Below are positions 1-9,124 of a stretch of DNA of 64,000 bases, in pieces. Location of the stretch: the NCBI GenBank assembly GCA_963781805.1, contig CAWAHF010000004.1:2480001-2544000 (forward strand), given 5' to 3'. The notes below the pieces were generated by a model. The model had not been told where the DNA came from. It saw only the letters and a list, made by a program, of their open reading frames with translations, and did not search any database. This DNA is from JAFGPL01 sp963781805 (GTDB lineage: Bacteria > Bacteroidota > Bacteroidia > Bacteroidales > UBA10428). Both the position numbers and the translations under genes were made by a program. The first letter of the stretch is position 1. Every line of letters begins with the position of its first letter.

Positions 1-163
1 TTTTACCATTTTATTCATGAGTTCGGGAAATTTCTCGGGTATCGATTTTCAGGATTTTATAGGAACTTTGAAATAATAATCCTAAAATTATCATTAAACT
101 TAAGCTAAGGTCTTAATTGGGATAATTTTTTATATATTTGAGAGGTATTAAAATTGGGTAGTT

Positions 164-724
164 ATGATGGAAATAAAAGGATCTGCAATTAAATCGATCG
201 TTGAGTATATAAAGAAAAAATATCCTGAGCGTTATGACGAATGGTTAAATACCCTGCCTGAACAATCAAAGAAATTTTTCCAGGAAACTATTTTGCCTTC
301 AAACTGGTACCCTGTCAACGAGGCAGCTGCTATTCCTACAAAGCATCTTGCGGAATTATTCTTTGATAAAGATGTTGAAAAAGGAGCATGGCAATCGGGA
401 AGGTTTAGCGCCGAAATGGCACTGACAGGAATCTATAAGTTTTTTGTTATGGCTGCATCACCCCATTTTATTATTAGCAAGGCGAGTAAAATACTATCTA
501 CTTATTACAGACCGGCAGATATTGAAGTGTTTGAAAAAGGGAATAACTGGGTTACCCTGCGTTTTAAAGATTTTGAAGAAACCGATCAAATTATTGAATG
601 TCGTATTTGCGGTTGGATAGAACGTGCACTTGAAATATCGGGTGCAAAGGAAGTAGCCGTAAATATTCGGAGTTCTATGACCAAAGGAGATCCTTTCACT
701 GAATTATACATGACCTGGAACTAG
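164..724 (+). CDS. Conserved hypothetical protein, possibly DUF2378/HNOB-like
   Basis: A 186-residue soluble protein with no signal peptide or membrane segment. It opens with a charged helical stretch, then GAWQSGRFSAE near residue 75, and closes with a beta-rich half ending in FTELYMTW. The length and layout recall single-domain ligand-sensing proteins of the DUF2378 / heme-NO-binding-like type, but this is by impression only and no diagnostic haem ligand can be assigned. Two ATG codons are adjacent at the start (164 and 167). It converges on the acpH-like gene, with about 35 bp between their stops. Function unknown. Confidence 0.75.
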   Translation: MMEIKGSAIKSIVEYIKKKYPERYDEWLNTLPEQSKKFFQETILPSNWYPVNEAAAIPTKHLAELFFDKDVEKGAWQSGRFSAEMALTGIYKFFVMAASPHFIISKASKILSTYYRPADIEVFEKGNNWVTLRFKDFEETDQIIECRICGWIERALEISGAKEVAVNIRSSMTKGDPFTELYMTWN

Positions 725-759
725 TCAACCGAAATATTCCCTATCTCCAACAGGAAATT

Positions 760-1380
760 CTATAAAGTTTCTGAATAATTTAAATCGGCAGAACAAAAAA
801 CTATGCCGAACCTTTTGGTAACAAAATCCATCAACGTAGGAAAATAGGCAAGGAATTCTTCTTCAATAAAATCATATTCCTCTCTGAAAATTTTAATGGC
901 ATTCTTTGTTAAATCGGGCAAAGAGGTTCTTTTCGACATTTTGTCCAGCACTATTTCTATTCCTTCTATCGACTTATAAGTATTTAGCCAGTTATTATTG
1001 ATAAACGAGGGAATAAAAGCTTTTACTTCCTCAGGAAGCAGATCAAAATCTCTTTCAAGTATGGAATGAATAAAATCGACGAATTTTTCCAGATTTGCTG
1101 TAGTAAAATTTTCCCATCTGATTGCAAGATAATGATCATAAAGTATATCGATTATAACACCTGAATATTTCCCGTATACGCTCTGAAACCTTGATTTACT
1201 GGCCCTGGCAATTCTATTGGTATCGGTAAACATATCTATATTCCTGTGAAGAATAATGCCTTTCTTAACATTTTCAGAGTATTTGCTGTAATTATGGCCT
1301 TTTACATAGTCTCCGATGAAATTGCCTACAATAACCTCTTCGTTTCTCCCTGAAAGAAATAAATGGGCCAGATAATTCAT
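760..1380 (-). CDS. acpH: Acyl carrier protein phosphodiesterase (DUF479/AcpH family)
   Basis: Predicted to remove the 4'-phosphopantetheine arm from holo-acyl carrier protein in the cytoplasm. The family signature is clear: MNYLAHLFLS at the N-terminus (His6), a GNFIGDYVKG loop (Asp24), HRNIDMFTD around residues 45-53, and YDHYLAIRW further on. These His and Asp residues are the metal-binding set of the HD-like AcpH fold. At 206 residues the length is typical. It stands alone, convergent with the gene to its left, with about 175 bp of AT-rich DNA separating it from pgi. Confidence 0.88.
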   Translation of the reverse strand: MNYLAHLFLSGRNEEVIVGNFIGDYVKGHNYSKYSENVKKGIILHRNIDMFTDTNRIARASKSRFQSVYGKYSGVIIDILYDHYLAIRWENFTTANLEKFVDFIHSILERDFDLLPEEVKAFIPSFINNNWLNTYKSIEGIEIVLDKMSKRTSLPDLTKNAIKIFREEYDFIEEEFLAYFPTLMDFVTKRFGIVFCSADLNYSETL

Positions 1381-1555
1381 GAGATATTTAAAATTATATA
1401 GCTATGATTCATAAAATTAACTTTACTTTTTGTCATAAAAAAATAAATAACGGTTGGGATGGCATATTCGGAATAATTATAAATTATATAATAGTCTATT
1501 TATAAAATAATTACGTAAGATATTTCGTGTAATTTTTCACAAACAATTTACAGGA

Positions 1556-2899
1556 TTATAGTCTTTCTTTAATTTTTTTGGATTCAGTCTCAAAACCAGG
1601 TTTATCCAAAAGAGCGAACATATTTTTCTTATAGGCTTCAACACCGGGTTGATCAAATGGGTTCACTCCAAGCAGGTAACCACTAATACCGCAGGCAATC
1701 TCAAAAAAATACATTAGCTGACCAATATAAAACTCACTTATTAAAGGTATTTCCAGATGAATATTTGGAACACCTCCATCAATATGAGCTAACATGGTCC
1801 CGATTTCAGCCATTTTGTTAACCTGATGAATTCGTTTACCCGCCAGAAAATTAAGACCGTCGAGATTTTCATTGTCTTCGGGAATGGTAAGTGTTGTTTG
1901 CGGAGATTTAACCGATATTACCGTTTCCATCAGGATTCTTTCACCTTCCTGTATAAACTGGCCCATGGAATGAAGATCAGATGTAAGATCGACACTTGCC
2001 GGAAAAATACCTTTCCCGTCTTTACCTTCGCTCTCGCCATAAAGCTGTTTCCACCATTCTGCAAAGTAGTGCAGCTTACTTTCGTAGTTGGCCAGAATTT
2101 CCACTTTCTTTCCTTTTCTGTAAAGTGAATATCTTGCAGCAGCATATAAAGCAGCCGGATTTTCCTCAAATTTTTTATCCGGTCCGGTCAGAAGTTGCAT
2201 GGATTTTGCCCCTTCTACCAACGAACGAATATCAAAACCTCCTATAGCCAACGGCACAAGCCCTACCGGTGTAAGTACAGAATATCGTCCTCCAACATCA
2301 TCGGGTATTATGTAAGTCTTATATCCTTCATCATCTGACATTTTACGTAAAGCTCCTTTTTTTTCATCGGTAATAGCAATGATAAGTTTACCAGCCTTTT
2401 GTTTGCCTACTTTCTTTTCAAGATGCCGTTTGAGAATTCTGAAAGCAATTGCAGGTTCGGTGGTAGTTCCCGATTTCGATATTACAACAATAGCATAATT
2501 TTTCGTATCCAGTATTTCCAACAATTCGGTCATATAATCTTCTCCCAGATTTTGCCCGGCGAATATCATATAAGGTTTCTCTCTTACTGATCTCAACCCT
2601 TCAAATGAGTTTGTGAGCGATTCAGCTACTGCCCTGGTTCCAAGGTACGAACCGCCAATACCAACCACCACAACGATTTCCGCTTCCTTACGGATAATTT
2701 CAGCGGTTTCTTCAATATCCTCTAATTGTGCTTTGGTAATATCAGAAGGAAGATTAACCCAACCGAGAAAATCATTTCCTTTACCAGACTTATTGTGCAG
2801 CGCTTCCAGACTTGCAAGCGCATTGCCTTTCAGTCCGGATATTTCATCTTGGCCAACAAATCCGAATACGTTGTCGATGTTGATTTTTAAATTTTCCAT
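1556..2899 (-). CDS. pgi: Glucose-6-phosphate isomerase
   Basis: Interconverts glucose-6-phosphate and fructose-6-phosphate in glycolysis and gluconeogenesis. The 447-residue length fits the short bacterial form. Sugar-phosphate-binding motifs are visible: VGIGGSYLGTRA at residues 79-90, SKSGTTTEP at 141-149, then FPASVDLTSDLHSMGQF and the KRIHQVNKMAE stretch that carries the catalytic His region. The start lies 16 bp downstream of the gpsA stop, so the two genes are probably co-transcribed with gpsA first. No irregularities were seen. Confidence 0.97.
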   Translation of the reverse strand: MENLKINIDNVFGFVGQDEISGLKGNALASLEALHNKSGKGNDFLGWVNLPSDITKAQLEDIEETAEIIRKEAEIVVVVGIGGSYLGTRAVAESLTNSFEGLRSVREKPYMIFAGQNLGEDYMTELLEILDTKNYAIVVISKSGTTTEPAIAFRILKRHLEKKVGKQKAGKLIIAITDEKKGALRKMSDDEGYKTYIIPDDVGGRYSVLTPVGLVPLAIGGFDIRSLVEGAKSMQLLTGPDKKFEENPAALYAAARYSLYRKGKKVEILANYESKLHYFAEWWKQLYGESEGKDGKGIFPASVDLTSDLHSMGQFIQEGERILMETVISVKSPQTTLTIPEDNENLDGLNFLAGKRIHQVNKMAEIGTMLAHIDGGVPNIHLEIPLISEFYIGQLMYFFEIACGISGYLLGVNPFDQPGVEAYKKNMFALLDKPGFETESKKIKERL

Positions 2900-2915
2900 A
2901 ATTCAATCCTTATTT

Positions 2916-3911
2916 CTATTTTAAATTTTCTGACAGGAGTTTAATTTCAAGGGCAGGCGAAATCCGATCGTTAACAATATGATATACCGAATCTAAAATA
3001 GGCATTTTCACATTGTAAGTCCTGTTTATCTCTTTTATACAGGCAATAGCATGATACCCTTCAGCAACCATATTCATCTCCAACTGTGCTGACTTAACAG
3101 AATAGCCTTTCCCTATCATGGTACCGAAGGTTCGATTTCTTGAAAATTGTGAATAGGCAGTAACGAGCAAATCGCCCAGATATGCAGAACTATTGACTTT
3201 GCGTTTGCTTTTGTAAGTCTTGTCAAGGAATCTTTTTATTTCCTGGCTTGCATTTGAAATTAGAACTGCCTGAAAATTATCACCATATCCTAATCCGTGA
3301 CAAATTCCTGCAGCAATTGCCATAATGTTTTTAAGAACCGCGGCATATTCAATCCCATAAATATCCTTTGAAGTTTTCACCTTTACAAAATTACAACTTA
3401 ACATAGTTGAAATAATATCAGCCCAGGCATTGGTAGCAGAAGCAACTGTAAGATACGACAGACGTTCAAGTGCAATCTCTTCGGCATGACACGGACCGGA
3501 AATGATTCCGATATTTTTAAACGGAATTCCAAATATCTGATTGAAAAATTCAGCTACGGTCAGGTTGAGATGCGGGATAATGCCTTTGATAGCGGAGACA
3601 ATAAATTTATTTTCAAATCCTATGTGGTAATCTTCAAGGGATTCTTTAAGGTAGGGCGAAGGTATTGCGAATATTAGTATATCCGAGTCATTAATGATAT
3701 CAGAAATAGTAGAATAAAATTCGATTTTATCTGGCGGAAGTTCGATCGAACTGACATATTTTGGATTATGATGATGTTTTTTGATGAATTCAATCGTATT
3801 GTAATCACGAATAAACCAGTTAATATGTTCCAGATTGTTTAACAGGATTTTTACCAGGGCTGTGGCCCAACTTCCACTGCCAATAACTGCAACATTATGT
3901 TTTTTCTCCAT
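2916..3911 (-). CDS. gpsA: Glycerol-3-phosphate dehydrogenase [NAD(P)+]
   Basis: Reduces dihydroxyacetone phosphate to sn-glycerol-3-phosphate for phospholipid synthesis. A Rossmann start VAVIGSGSWATAL (residues 8-19), the VSAIKGI segment with Lys109, GPCHAEE at 139-145, and the catalytic VLKNIMA with Lys194 are all present. The 331-residue length is usual for the family. The dinucleotide loop reads GSGSWA instead of the more common GAGAWG, a tolerated variant. It is the upstream partner of pgi, with a short intergenic gap, so both probably share a promoter in the 140 bp between this start and the methyltransferase stop. Confidence 0.96.
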   Translation of the reverse strand: MEKKHNVAVIGSGSWATALVKILLNNLEHINWFIRDYNTIEFIKKHHHNPKYVSSIELPPDKIEFYSTISDIINDSDILIFAIPSPYLKESLEDYHIGFENKFIVSAIKGIIPHLNLTVAEFFNQIFGIPFKNIGIISGPCHAEEIALERLSYLTVASATNAWADIISTMLSCNFVKVKTSKDIYGIEYAAVLKNIMAIAAGICHGLGYGDNFQAVLISNASQEIKRFLDKTYKSKRKVNSSAYLGDLLVTAYSQFSRNRTFGTMIGKGYSVKSAQLEMNMVAEGYHAIACIKEINRTYNVKMPILDSVYHIVNDRISPALEIKLLSENLK

Positions 3912-4049
3912 TGGTGTTTTTTAATCCCGCTGTAAAATTAGTGTATAATTTATGAAAAGGAAACCTCAAACGGATATGAACCTTTTAAAAAGATTTTTTT
4001 TGAGCTTTCTCCTATTGCTATCAACCATTTAACAACCTTTATTCTGAAT

Positions 4050-4808
4050 TTATTTGGTGCAGATTATGATAAATTCTTTTGAATCCTTAGTCAATGCATT
4101 CATGTGGTAATCACCATATATTTGAAGGAGTTTAAGTTTTGATAATTTTATCAAATGCTCAATCTCATATCTGAAATAAAAACGCATTTTCATTTTCCAC
4201 ATGTCCGAAAGCCATTTATTACCTTCCTGCCATTCAAATTTCATGGTTATGTCCAGTATCTGGTTAACTATATCAGGTAAAGAATTTGAAATTCGTCGAA
4301 GCTTTTTCCCGGGTTCATATTCCCCTTCAAAATCAACAACATCGTGCATTCCTTTATACAGAAGCTCAGGATTGGGCACAAACAGGTCGAAGATAAATTT
4401 TCCTCCGTCATTCAGATGATTCCATACATTATTTAAGAATTGCAATTGATCATCCACTTCAAGTACATGCGAAAACACCCTGAAAGGTGCCAGAATAAGA
4501 TTAAATCTGGTATTCAACTCCGTTATGCCTGCATCTCCTAACGTTAACCTGGAATGATCAGATGGATTAAGTTTCTTTTTAAGAATATCTATCATACTTT
4601 TGCTGATATCGATGCCATATATGTCAGCGCCAGCCTGCAATGCAGAAATGAAAAATCTGCCGGTTCCGACACCAATCTCAAGAACTTTACCCTTTGTATT
4701 TTTTATGGTATTCAAAAAGAATTCATTGTCAACTCCGTCCCTTATTTTATGATAAATAACATCATAGAACCTGGCGAACGTATCAGGATATTCAAAAATC
4801 TGTGACAT
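4050..4808 (-). CDS. Class I SAM-dependent methyltransferase
   Basis: A 252-residue Rossmann-type methyltransferase. Motif I is VLEIGVGTGRF (residues 42-52), followed by the acidic loop YGIDIS at 64-69. The rest matches the generic small-molecule methyltransferase fold, with NDGGKFIFDLFVPNP as the post-motif strand. The substrate cannot be read from sequence. It is transcribed separately, about 140 bp from gpsA and about 120 bp from the GNAT gene, all on the minus strand. Confidence 0.88.
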   Translation of the reverse strand: MSQIFEYPDTFARFYDVIYHKIRDGVDNEFFLNTIKNTKGKVLEIGVGTGRFFISALQAGADIYGIDISKSMIDILKKKLNPSDHSRLTLGDAGITELNTRFNLILAPFRVFSHVLEVDDQLQFLNNVWNHLNDGGKFIFDLFVPNPELLYKGMHDVVDFEGEYEPGKKLRRISNSLPDIVNQILDITMKFEWQEGNKWLSDMWKMKMRFYFRYEIEHLIKLSKLKLLQIYGDYHMNALTKDSKEFIIICTK

Positions 4809-4926
4809 ATCTTATTAGGGTTTTACTAAAATAATAACAGGACAAATTATCTTACAACTTTTTCAAATTTAGTGATTTCGCTTTACAACCAATAATTCAG
4901 AGTAAATAATTACCTAAGTATTAATA

Positions 4927-5418
4927 TCAAACAATAAGCCGGTAAACAGGTATTGTTCTGCCAGATATGGAAGAAGGGGAATCGTAAAGGAATTCAGCAC
5001 CAATGCGTTCATAAAATCCCCTGGCAAAGGGATCAACAAATATCAGCAATGCAGGGATTTCATAATTTCTGCATATTTTTTTGGCATGATGTATCAATTC
5101 CCTACCTATGCCCATGCCATGGTATTCAGGCGAAATAAACAGATGTTCGAGCCAGAATCCTTCTTTAACCAATATATCACCCGAAACGAAGTCATTTTTA
5201 TTTTCGACAATGGAATAAAATCCTACGGTCAAATCCTTTATCAGCGATTTATACACCAGGTTGTCTTCAATATATTTTCCGGTAATGGTTAATTCTTTTT
5301 CCCAGATAATATAATATTCCCCGGGGTAATTCCAGTATCTCTTTGCCTTAAAGGCAATTTCTGTCAGCAAAGCAGAGTCAGATGCCGCTGCCTGTTCAAT
5401 ATGCAGGTTTTCAATCAT
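4927..5418 (-). CDS. GNAT family N-acetyltransferase
   Basis: A 163-residue acetyl-CoA-dependent acyltransferase. The acetyl-CoA pyrophosphate loop is YHGMGIGREL (residues 99-108), preceded by the beta4 strand EHLFISPEY, and it ends in PALLIFVDPFARGFYERIGAEF as in GNAT proteins. The acceptor is unknown. A truncated homologue of its first 50 or so codons lies at 26062-26214. In both places the gene follows a small ORF that ends in the same peptide, so this is one half of a duplicated two-gene unit, and it is the copy that stayed intact. Confidence 0.9.
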   Translation of the reverse strand: MIENLHIEQAAASDSALLTEIAFKAKRYWNYPGEYYIIWEKELTITGKYIEDNLVYKSLIKDLTVGFYSIVENKNDFVSGDILVKEGFWLEHLFISPEYHGMGIGRELIHHAKKICRNYEIPALLIFVDPFARGFYERIGAEFLYDSPSSISGRTIPVYRLIV

Positions 5419-5441
5419 TTTATACAGATATGAGAAATAAG

Positions 5442-5636
5442 TTAATTTTTTCCAATATCTCTTTTCACCAATGCAAAGTAATCGTTATCTATCGCCAGAT
5501 AGCCCTGCTCATAGCAGAAGTAATAGACATTCGGTTCGTGGTCGTATAGATATTGGTAACATAATCTGTCAAAATTCTGCCCGTAAAGAGCCACTGTTTG
5601 AAACATGACAACCAGGATGAATAAATAGTTTTTCAT
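5442..5636 (-). CDS. Small exported protein, chimeric remnant of a Zn-ribbon gene
   Basis: A 64-residue ORF whose first 20 residues look like a signal peptide (MKNYLFILVVMFQTVALYGQ). Its last 26 residues (VYYFCYEQGYLAIDN onward) are nearly identical to the C-terminus of the cytoplasmic Zn-ribbon protein at 26240-26605. DNA similarity continues a short way upstream of the shared peptide, but there the reading frame is shifted by a one-base difference. It lies 23 bp before the GNAT gene, the same spacing as in the other copy. It may be an expressed chimera or a decayed fragment that happens to be open. Confidence 0.5.
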   Translation of the reverse strand: MKNYLFILVVMFQTVALYGQNFDRLCYQYLYDHEPNVYYFCYEQGYLAIDNDYFALVKRDIGKN

Positions 5637-5715
5637 GGTTCTGTTAGTTATCGTTTTCAGAAAATGTAAATTGATAGGTTCCAGGATTATTAAGCCATTT
5701 TATGCGCTGTTGATA

Positions 5716-6267
5716 TTATACCAATTCAGTATCTCTCAAACCGAGTTTTGGCTTATTCAATTTTTTAATCGTTTCTCTGACTTTATCTCTTGTCTCAGAT
5801 TGAAGAAAAGTAGGAACCAAAATATTTAGATTAATCCCTAAAATCCTATGAATAATTACCAAATCTTTTAATGTAAATTGAGATATCCCATTTATCAATT
5901 CGCTCATATACGATTTTGGATGTCCTAAGATTAATCCCAAATCTTGCTGGGTCATGTCATATTTATAAAGTTTTTTTCGTATCGTATCCTTTCGCTTATT
6001 GATAAATTTTTGTTCGTAATTCACAATCTCCTCTGCTTTATCAGACTCTAATACTTGTGAATCAGTGATTTTATCAAAATCAGACCATTCACTATCCTCG
6101 TACTCTTTAATCAAATCACGAAGCTTTTTTCGTATAGGTTTTAAATCAGGGTTCTCATCTATCATTAAGCGTAACTTTCGCTCAAGTAGAGATGCCTTTT
6201 CTAAATCATACTCATTCTCTAATCTCTCAATATTATCAACATCTTTTATGTTAAGAATGTCTTTCAT
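5716..6267 (-). CDS. higA: XRE-family antitoxin, HigA type
   Basis: A 183-residue protein with a coiled, highly charged N-terminal half and a helix-turn-helix domain at about residues 96-152 (MTQQDLGLILGHPKSYMSELING). It follows the HigB-type toxin gene by 46 bp on the same strand, giving the toxin-first order typical of HigBA modules. It is expected to neutralise the toxin and repress the shared promoter. It lies at the left end of a row of accessory genes separated by attC-like repeats, a usual setting for such modules. Confidence 0.85.
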   Translation of the reverse strand: MKDILNIKDVDNIERLENEYDLEKASLLERKLRLMIDENPDLKPIRKKLRDLIKEYEDSEWSDFDKITDSQVLESDKAEEIVNYEQKFINKRKDTIRKKLYKYDMTQQDLGLILGHPKSYMSELINGISQFTLKDLVIIHRILGINLNILVPTFLQSETRDKVRETIKKLNKPKLGLRDTELV

Positions 6268-6313
6268 TATTACATTTTTTAAATCCAGTTATTATCTCGC
6301 AACCATTTTTTAA

Positions 6314-6619
6314 TTACATTCCGATTGTTTTAAAAGTCAGTTCGTAATCATCATGACTACCAGCCCAAACAATCGTTGCTTCTCCATTTTCTTCAAATTC
6401 AATCATTATCAAAGTACGATGTATATTGATGTTGAAGAAATAAAACTCGCCACCAAAAACACAATCTGCATCTGGTCTCTTCTCGGTTAAATCTAGCGGA
6501 TTTTTCCAGTCACTACCCTCAATATCGGAAATCAACAGTTGGACAGCTTTCACCAATTTTGAGTTTCCTCGATTTTTCCGAATTAGTTTACCCAGAGTGT
6601 GTTTATTAATAATTCTCAA
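6314..6619 (-). CDS. higB: HigB-type mRNA interferase toxin
   Basis: A 101-residue protein of the HigB_toxin family (RelE-like fold; family PF09907 by recall). Diagnostic features are INKHTLGKLI at the start, SDWKNPLDL near residue 35, FNINIHRTLIMIEF in the middle and VWAGSHDDYEL near the end. It should cleave mRNA at the ribosome. It is encoded directly upstream of the HTH antitoxin gene. An attC-like repeat begins about 90 bp before its start codon. Confidence 0.85.
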   Translation of the reverse strand: MRIINKHTLGKLIRKNRGNSKLVKAVQLLISDIEGSDWKNPLDLTEKRPDADCVFGGEFYFFNINIHRTLIMIEFEENGEATIVWAGSHDDYELTFKTIGM

Positions 6620-6710
6620 CTAATTTTATGTTAATCATTCTACGGCAAAGATAATAAATAGTTCGGATATTATCAGAACAAATGCATGTAAATTTGTACG
6701 GCCTCAATTG

Positions 6711-6842
6711 CGCACAACGGTTGAAAATACGAAACGGTTGGGTTTTCGGAGTGCGTCTGTATCCACCGAGGAAAAAGCTGATGCGAGAACCAAAGCCCCG
6801 CAAACCACTGAACCCCAACTGTTTTATATTGTGTGTTGGCAG
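6711..6842. repeat. attC-like folded repeat, site 1
   Basis: About 132 bp with inverted ends. The left arm CACAAC..AAATACGAAACGGTTGGG pairs with the complement of the right arm CCCAACTGTTTTATATTGTG..GTTGGC. The left arm holds a few extra unpaired bases, as in integron attC sites. It sits between higB and the stop of the next gene, which lies less than 10 bp from the right end. The ORFs that can be read through it are shadows of the repeat. Confidence 0.55.
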
Positions 6843-6850
6843 CTGGCATT

Positions 6851-7552
6851 CTATCCATTGTCAATCGGTTTATCTAATTTTCTCAAATTCCAATGTTTCT
6901 TAATCATATTGCCTTTGTCAAATTCTTGAATCCAAATCTGTTTGTATTTTGGATTAAGTGAATCTATATCTGGAATATATGTCAAAATATGATAAGCTGA
7001 TAAATAAAATTGAATAAATCCACCCAGTCTAACGTAATTTTTTATTCCTATTATTTTTAATGAATCTTTTAAATCGGTCAACTCATTAAAAGTCTCAAAA
7101 GGGTCAATGCTCTTGAAAATGGAATCAGGTGATAGTTTATCTTTTATAATTATATCTCTCCCGTGATTATTCACACCTATTATCCTAATAAGGTTATCAG
7201 GTTGCTTATTGAAACTTATTCTCCAATATGCTGTATCATATGGTAAATTTATTTCAAAGTCTTTTAAAAAATACTCCTGATTTGTAACACTCAAAATAGT
7301 AGAATCACCAAAATCGAAAAATACACAACTATATAAGCTGCTATCACCAGAATTTCTCAACCAAAATCCTGCAATACCTCTTGCAACATAGTCCCATGTT
7401 TTAAATCTGTCAATGTTTGTTGAATCAAAAGAATCCGCAATTATTAACGCTCTTTTTTCAATTTCATCATCGCTAATCCGATTTGTCATTGAGCAACTAA
7501 TCGAAATCAGGATTAAAATTACAGTAATCAATATTTTGTCCAGTTTTTTCAT
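6851..7552 (-). CDS. Lipoprotein of unknown function (cassette gene)
   Basis: Read from the ATG at 7552 (a longer frame runs into the flanking repeat), this gives 233 residues. It begins with a lipoprotein signal, MKKLDKILITVILILISISC, with the lipobox cysteine at residue 20, so the protein should be anchored in the cell envelope. The mature part is rich in aromatic and acidic residues with no motif I recognise. Its stop is 9 bp from attC-like site 1 and its start about 20 bp from site 2, so the whole gap between two repeats is filled by one gene, as in an integron cassette. Confidence 0.7.
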   Translation of the reverse strand: MKKLDKILITVILILISISCSMTNRISDDEIEKRALIIADSFDSTNIDRFKTWDYVARGIAGFWLRNSGDSSLYSCVFFDFGDSTILSVTNQEYFLKDFEINLPYDTAYWRISFNKQPDNLIRIIGVNNHGRDIIIKDKLSPDSIFKSIDPFETFNELTDLKDSLKIIGIKNYVRLGGFIQFYLSAYHILTYIPDIDSLNPKYKQIWIQEFDKGNMIKKHWNLRKLDKPIDNG

Positions 7553-7574
7553 GTTGTACTGTTTCTCATGCTTG

Positions 7575-7701
7575 CTGCAACGTTGAGTATATGGCAAGTA
7601 GGCGATTGCGGGCTTCAAACCTGTCAAACCGATAAGAAGTTGAAGCGGGCTACAACCTCCGAATTTACCACTATTTCGCCTATTTGCTATATACATTGGG
7701 C
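7575..7701. repeat. attC-like folded repeat, site 2
   Basis: About 127 bp. The left arm GTATATGGCAAGTAGGCGA pairs with the complement of the right arm TCGCCTATTTGCTATATAC, again with one or two bulged bases on the left. The outer boxes are CTGCAAC and ATTGGGC. It separates two single-gene units on the minus strand. Confidence 0.55.
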
Positions 7702-7720
7702 ACTGGCCTTATTTAAAAAA

Positions 7721-8212
7721 TCACTCTTGTTGATCAAGTTCTCTAAAATAGTAATCCTCTAGCTTAAATGGATTATATTGATCATTTGAATTGAAAAATA
7801 TAGCATCAAAAATTAAGTAATCCTCTGTCATAATAGTATCGTTCTTGTTTATAAAAGAAACTTTCTTAAGAAAATATAAGGTATCATTCCAAAATTTAAT
7901 AGCAGGCTTTATATAAAATGTATCCTTTGGGTTTAAACGATAATATGTTATAAGATTTATTGTATCCAATGATATTCTTTCAATATTGTTATTTCTTTCC
8001 GTCATCTTATCTATAAATTTGTAATATGAATTTGTGTCTTTAAGTAAATAGGAGAATAAGTCTTTATCGAATTGAATGATAACTTCGGTATTAGCCTTAC
8101 ACTTATTAATAATGGAGGACTCTAAATAAAGCCTGCAACTGGTCATTGCAAGAACAATACAAATAAAGATTGTTATTATTTTAAAATTTATAAAAAGTGT
8201 TTTCTTTGTCAT
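7721..8212 (-). CDS. Lipoprotein of unknown function (cassette gene)
   Basis: The ATG at 8212 is preferred over the upstream in-frame codon at 8287, which lies inside the neighbouring repeat. The 163-residue product starts with a hydrophobic segment ending in the lipobox LAMTSC (cysteine near residue 25), so it is predicted to be a lipoprotein. The remainder is lysine, aspartate and tyrosine rich, with no recognised domain. It is flanked closely by attC-like sites 2 and 3 and shares strand with its neighbours. Confidence 0.65.
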   Translation of the reverse strand: MTKKTLFINFKIITIFICIVLAMTSCRLYLESSIINKCKANTEVIIQFDKDLFSYLLKDTNSYYKFIDKMTERNNNIERISLDTINLITYYRLNPKDTFYIKPAIKFWNDTLYFLKKVSFINKNDTIMTEDYLIFDAIFFNSNDQYNPFKLEDYYFRELDQQE

Positions 8213-8263
8213 TCTAAATCTTTGCATTTGACAATCTAGTATGGTACGGTTGAAAAGCTTGCG

Positions 8264-8395
8264 CACCAACGTTTTGCAATATGGCAAGTTGGGGTTTTCG
8301 AAATGTGAAATTGTCAGGTATGTATGAAGTTTATTTGAAAATAGTAAGCTTACCTAACCCATACAGCCCCAATTTGCTATATTGTCATGTTGGGC
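8264..8395. repeat. attC-like folded repeat, site 3
   Basis: About 132 bp. The left arm CAATATGGCAAGTTGGGG pairs with the complement of the right arm CCCCAATTTGCTATATTG. The right end carries GTTGGGC, an exact match to the GTTRRRY core box of attC sites; the left end has CACCAAC. The next gene's stop codon lies 10 bp beyond it. Confidence 0.6.
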
Positions 8396-8404
8396 AACGT
8401 AATT

Positions 8405-9124
8405 TTATAGACTATAAACAATACCTATATCAAATTTTAAATCAAAGAATTTTTGATTAGCATATGAATTATCTATGCAATCATTAATCATATAAATAAT
8501 CCCAGGCTCAACTTTAATTGCTAATTTTTCATTTAACCTTTTACTAATTCCTACAGATGATGAAAAACTTATGATAATATCGGTTCTGTCATTAGTATTA
8601 TTTACAGAATAACTAACAATATCTAAATCTTCAAAATAACGTAATCCTTCAGTCTTAGCTGATAATAAATAACTCAAATGAAATACAATTGATTGATAAA
8701 TTCTAAACTTAGTTTTTTTTAAATAATTGATATTTATACCTATTGGAATTCCGATAAATTGGTATGTTTGTGTTGCTGTAATCTTATAAGGTCTTGGATC
8801 TCCAATAAAAGTTATTGTTGTATCATATATTAATTCACTTGAAGCTGAATTTTTTCTTAACTCATAAAACACTCCTGTATTAAAAGAAAATAATTCATTT
8901 AAATCTTTTTCAAATTTTAAAGAACTGCTAAAACCTATTTGTGGATCATGCAATCCTTCTGATAGTTTAATTGAATATTTTCCAAATTCCATATTTATAT
9001 ATGAATACAATGGTGATGCTTGAAATGAAACTCTTGTCTCTGACTGTGCACAGATAATTGAGGTATTTAATAAGTTTAAAATTAAGACTAATATTATAAA
9101 CAAAATTGTTTTTAAATTCTTCAT
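8405..9124 (-). CDS. Outer-membrane beta-barrel protein (porin-like)
   Basis: A 239-residue protein with a Sec signal peptide ending near IICAQS (residues 1-27). Alternating hydrophobic and polar strands follow, such as FSFNTGVFYELRK and LAIKVEPGIIYMI, ending in an aromatic-rich strand FDLKFDIGIVYSL with a terminal leucine. This is the usual look of Bacteroidota single-domain outer-membrane barrels (PorT or OmpA-barrel type). Ligand and role are unknown. It forms a third one-gene unit between attC-like site 3 and the repeat boundary near 9165. Confidence 0.7.
   Translation of the reverse strand: MKNLKTILFIILVLILNLLNTSIICAQSETRVSFQASPLYSYINMEFGKYSIKLSEGLHDPQIGFSSSLKFEKDLNELFSFNTGVFYELRKNSASSELIYDTTITFIGDPRPYKITATQTYQFIGIPIGININYLKKTKFRIYQSIVFHLSYLLSAKTEGLRYFEDLDIVSYSVNNTNDRTDIIISFSSSVGISKRLNEKLAIKVEPGIIYMINDCIDNSYANQKFFDLKFDIGIVYSL

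Noticed and set aside
1..18. Possible minus-strand gene start running off the left edge (ATG at 16-18 followed by five codons).
   Set aside because: Only six codons are visible; no way to tell from chance.
5442..5636. Frameshifted continuation that would restore a full Zn-ribbon protein in the left copy.
   Set aside because: Upstream DNA does not encode the CxxC ribbon in any frame; similarity stops shortly after the shared tail.
6606..6929. Several overlapping ORFs in three frames.
   Set aside because: They are read through attC-like site 1 and the end of the lipoprotein gene; the same would appear in any copy of the repeat.
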